Part shown: positions 29,301 through 32,163 of the stretch, in pieces | How positions within the stretch are numbered: the stretch's first letter is position 1 | How the letters are laid out: each line of letters begins with the position of its first letter | Origin: Thecamonas trahens ATCC 50062 | Taxonomy: Eukaryota; Apusozoa; Apusomonadida; Apusomonadidae | Direction: 5' to 3' | DNA: 32,163 nt | Assembly (NCBI RefSeq): GCF_000142905.1 | Contig: NW_013657622.1 | Span: forward strand, 154,151 to 186,313 | Made by a program: the position numbers and the translations under genes | Notes under the pieces: model-generated | What the model was told of the DNA's origin: nothing | The model's input: the letters and a program-made list of their open reading frames with translations, nothing else | Databases searched by the model: none

Positions 29301-31936
29301 TGAAGGACAGCATGAAGCGAGCCGTGCGGAGCATGTTCGAGGACGAGGCTGGGCGGCTTTGGGAGGACGCCGAGGACGCTGAGAATGTTGGGGTGATGTA
29401 GCGGGACAACGGCAGCGGCGTGGGTGCGGAGGCGGGCTAACACGGCGCGGGAGCCAGAGCGGTTCTCCTTGACGGCGACGTGGATGCCGCGCCACTTGGC
29501 GAGGTACACGGTGGCCTGGGCCGAGGTGGCGATGAGATTGAGCCGGCTAATGTCTGCGGAGCGGAGGAGGTAGTCGTCTGCGCGGGGGCAGGCAGGGGAG
29601 CGAAGACGAGGCAACATCAGGGCCTGTGCATCACGGCGCCGACGGAGACAGACGGCAGTGGTGATGACTGCAGCGATAACGATGATGATGATGCATGCGA
29701 TGATGACCACGGAAACAGTGAGAAGCAGCGATGACGACGGCGGAAGCGGTGACACGGGCAGCGGCGGGTTAAAGATCGAGTCGGACAGAATGGACTTGCC
29801 GTCGCATGTGGCCTGGGCGAGGATGGCGAGGATGCTGGCGGCGTTGTCTTGCGGGAGCCCGGCGAGCCCGGCTTCGTTTGCGGCCATGGCGGGGATGTGC
29901 GAGGTGAGGATCCATTCGACAAAGTGGGCAAAGAGCGCGCGCTGGCGGCAGGAAGACTGTGAGGATCGTGGGGTGGAGAGAAAGGTGAGCGCAGCGAGCG
30001 GGTAGGCAAGTTCGGCATCAGGGTCAACGACAACTTGCGGGGGCGGCGACGAGGTGATGTGTGAGATGTTGCGGATGCCTGCTGCTGTTGCTGCTGCCGA
30101 GGGGAGGACAGCGTTGTTGTGGGCGTTGACCACAGCTGCGAGCGGCAGACCCGAATTGATGACGAGCGGGAGCGGAACAAAGGCGATACCGCCGGTGTCT
30201 GTGGCGGCGGTGAGGCCAGCGATGAGCTCAAGGTGTGAGGTGTGCCAGATGTCGCAGCGACGGACGCTTGCGGCGGATGGGGTAGATCCGATGGCCGAGG
30301 CGAGGGCGGCGTCGATGGCGGCGACGAGGGGCGAGGGCCCAGCGAGGGCGTGGAGGCATAGTGTGGCGTTGTGCGGGAGCCAGGGGGCGAGCTCGGGGTT
30401 GAGGGCAAGGAGCTCGGGGGATGTCCACTCTGTGACAGAGCCGGAGAGGATGGCGGCGACAAGGTCGATGGAGACGATGAGGCGTGCGGCCGTGGGCGGA
30501 AGGGTTGGCAGCTTGTAGACGACAGCGATGGGGTAGGCAAAGGTGGGGACGACGACTGAGGCGCCGTTAAGGTCGGAGAGCTGCGAGTCTGAACCCTCAA
30601 AACGTCGAGGTAGACCGAGGACGACGACGAGTAGCGGATAGGATTGTCTGTGAGGACGGCGAAGCGAGCGCTGAGGTCACGGTAGAGGTCTGCGGCGAGG
30701 GTGGGCCCAGAGCCCGATGCCATGGCGATGAGAGGGAGTGAGGGCGAGGCGTTGCAGACGACACGCTTGAGGGCGAGAAGGGTTGCGTCGAGGTCTGCGA
30801 CCTGGAGCGGGGCGTGGCCTGTGATGGCGAGAGCGTCGTCTTGGAGCGATAGGAGAAAGGCGAAGCGGGCGACGGTGGCGGCGAGGGCGGTGCAATAGTC
30901 GTCGACGACGGCGCGGCGTGAGTGCGGGAGGATGGCGTACTCGCGGTAGAGGAGCGGCCAGGCCCCGGCGTCGCGGACGGTGTCGTAAGTGAGAGGCACA
31001 GGGTCTGTGACAGGTGCAGCGGCGATTGAGGAGTGCCGAGTGCTCGGGATGAGTGCCGGGACGGTAAAGGCGTGGCGCCAGGAGCGGGCCCAAAGCTCCG
31101 AGGTGATGATGGTGAAGGCGTTGGGGTGGAAAAGGCGATTTCGGCGGCGGAGGTCATGGGGACGAGTGGGAGCGACAGCGGTGTGACGTCCAAGACGGCC
31201 GCGACGACCGGGTCCGGGTGACGGATGATGCGGATGGCGGCGTTGGGGAGCGAGCCGGCGCAGCCCGGGTTGAGGGCGACGATGGCCGGGTGGTGCCAGT
31301 GGGCGACGTTGCCGATCCAGATGTCACGGAGCAGGTCTGTGGAGAGGATGAGCGAGGAGACCGAGGGGATGTTGACAATCGGGACGAGGTACGACGAGAC
31401 GAGCGGAAGCGGCGGCGTGAGCTGCGAGGTGCAGCCATGCGCGTGGCTCTGCGGGCAGTACGAGGCGAGAAAGGTGGCTGGATTGGCGAGGCCAGCAGCC
31501 AAGACGCTGGTGGTGTGCGTTTCCGAGGTAGACGACGGCGTCTGCATCAGGTGCTCGACGGCGGTGGTGGCATCGTGGGGAGCAGCCGGATACTTGCCAG
31601 GCCTGCGCTTGCTAGTACTGGCGTGAGCAGGATCGATTGCGAGGCGGGAGCAACTGAGTAGACGTTGCTGGCGGTTGTCGAGTAGTAGGTCATATCATCG
31701 ACTTGCTCATGATCTTCAACAGGCGCAGTGGTACCATCGTCCACAGCATGAAGATGTGGTATATGATGCGAGAGGAGGTATTCCAAAGATGATGATCCCG
31801 TCAACTGTGCAATGACTTGAGAATCGTCATCGTCAGCATGAGAAGCATAGACAACGACCCAAGTGGAGGTACTCAGCAAGCAGGTAAATATCATGACCGT
31901 TACCATGACCAGGCCGACCCGCATGCTATGTCGCAT
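26337..31936 (-). CDS. receptor: tandem PstS-like domains, TM, pseudokinase, cyclase-like, pseudokinase
   Basis: About 1842 aa single-pass receptor. From the N-terminus (31936): signal peptide (GLVMVTVMIFTCLLSTSTWVVVYA); first PstS-like solute-binding domain (about 31700-30750; DLLRDIWIGNVAHWHHPAI ... LNPGC); second, complete PstS-like domain (about 30730-29800; GSGPTLAADLYRDL, DLVAAILSGSVTEW); TM helix 29728-29648 followed by RRRR; kinase-homology domain (about 29575-28600) with VAVK but HGSLSSFN in place of HRDxxxxN and no DFG; cyclase-like domain (about 28530-28090) keeping GDALVVF but lacking the first metal Asp (VFAATI); Ser/Arg linker; second kinase-like domain (27190-26400) with VVIK, HGALRPNN and DGCG. 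Kinase-homology then cyclase repeats the order of animal receptor guanylyl cyclases. Intron 28902-28975. Three frame breaks (31577-31580, 31130-31133, 30599-30602) each need one more base. All output domains look catalytically degenerate. Confidence 0.82.
28902..28975 (-). other. intron in the first pseudokinase of gene 9
   Basis: On the minus strand GTATGT (first base 28975) to ATCCAAG (last base 28902), 74 bp, phase 0 on both sides. It restores ...LQALSS to ASSNWTNVFWSAPEVL, that is, the activation-segment APE motif in frame. Confidence 0.75.
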
Positions 31937-32163
31937 GGTGACCAGAGGTTGGGATGTGAGGAGAGAGGGCCTTATTTTGGTTTTTTGTACGAGGGGGGGT
32001 AGTTGCGAGAAAAAGTTCAGGTGCCCGACCCGATCGGTCCCTGCGGGAGTTGGTTAGGGGCAGCGCACGCGTGACGCTGCGCCGTGGTGCGGGAGGGCGG
32101 GTGGTGCGGGGAGGGAGGGTGGGGAGGGGTGGCGAGGGAGGAGGGGGGGGGGGGGGGGGGTGT
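31937..32163 (-). promoter_or_regulatory. upstream region of gene 9 with G18 run
   Basis: 227 bp before the start codon to the window end. G-rich on the plus strand with G18 at 32143-32160, which is poly(C) on the coding strand of gene 9. No further gene is seen. Confidence 0.55.

Noticed and set aside
1-32163. tRNA, rRNA or transposon genes
   Set aside because: No tRNA A/B-box cloverleaf, rRNA core sequence, transposase/reverse-transcriptase motif or terminal repeats were noticed. A tRNAscan or Rfam run could still find a small RNA that I missed.

Overview
The window reads as nuclear DNA of a GC-rich, gene-dense unicellular eukaryote. It has spliceosomal introns (GTACGN or GTATGT donors, CAG-type acceptors), large multidomain signalling proteins, a PLK4-type centriole kinase, a mahogunin-type RING ligase, a receptor carrying kinase and cyclase homology domains, and many mini- and microsatellites. 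No bacterial operon, rRNA, tRNA or CRISPR was seen. The mix (PLK4 plus kinase-cyclase-kinase receptors at high GC) fits a free-living flagellate near the opisthokonts, and an apusomonad such as Thecamonas is my best guess. That is inference, not proof.

Layout: nine genes. (1) + strand 138-2263, PLK4-like kinase with cryptic polo box and C-terminal polo box. (2) + 3144-4888, MGRN1/RNF157-like E3 ligase. (3) - 4898-7184, unrecognised helical protein. (4) + 7724-14043, giant protein with three copies of an unfamiliar helical module, an SH3 domain and a filamin-like repeat. (5) - 14101-14676, small CX3C protein, FAM136-like. (6) + 15128-17224, protein with two degenerate PARP-like domains. (7) + 17479-19067, plant-FUT-like fucosyltransferase. 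(8) + 19468-26351, very long Ala/Glu-rich coiled coil. (9) - 26337-31936, membrane receptor with tandem PstS-like binding domains, a TM helix, a kinase-homology domain, a cyclase-like domain and a second pseudokinase.

Most genes have a single intron near the start codon, often filled with a tandem repeat. The three convergent pairs (2/3, 4/5, 8/9) are separated by 9 bp, 57 bp and minus 15 bp between stop codons. Divergent pairs (3/4, 5/6) share promoters of about 540 and 450 bp rich in repeats and poly(C)/poly(G).

Five long genes (1, 3, 4, 8, 9) show seven reading-frame breaks. All are in the same direction, and each is repaired by one additional base in a homopolymer run. I read these as probable base-calling undercounts, but recoding or real lesions are not excluded. 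There is no operon-like logic. The genes look independent, though genes 1 (centriole duplication), 4 and 8 (scaffold or coiled coil) would suit a flagellate cytoskeleton, and 7 and 9 belong to the Golgi/cell surface.
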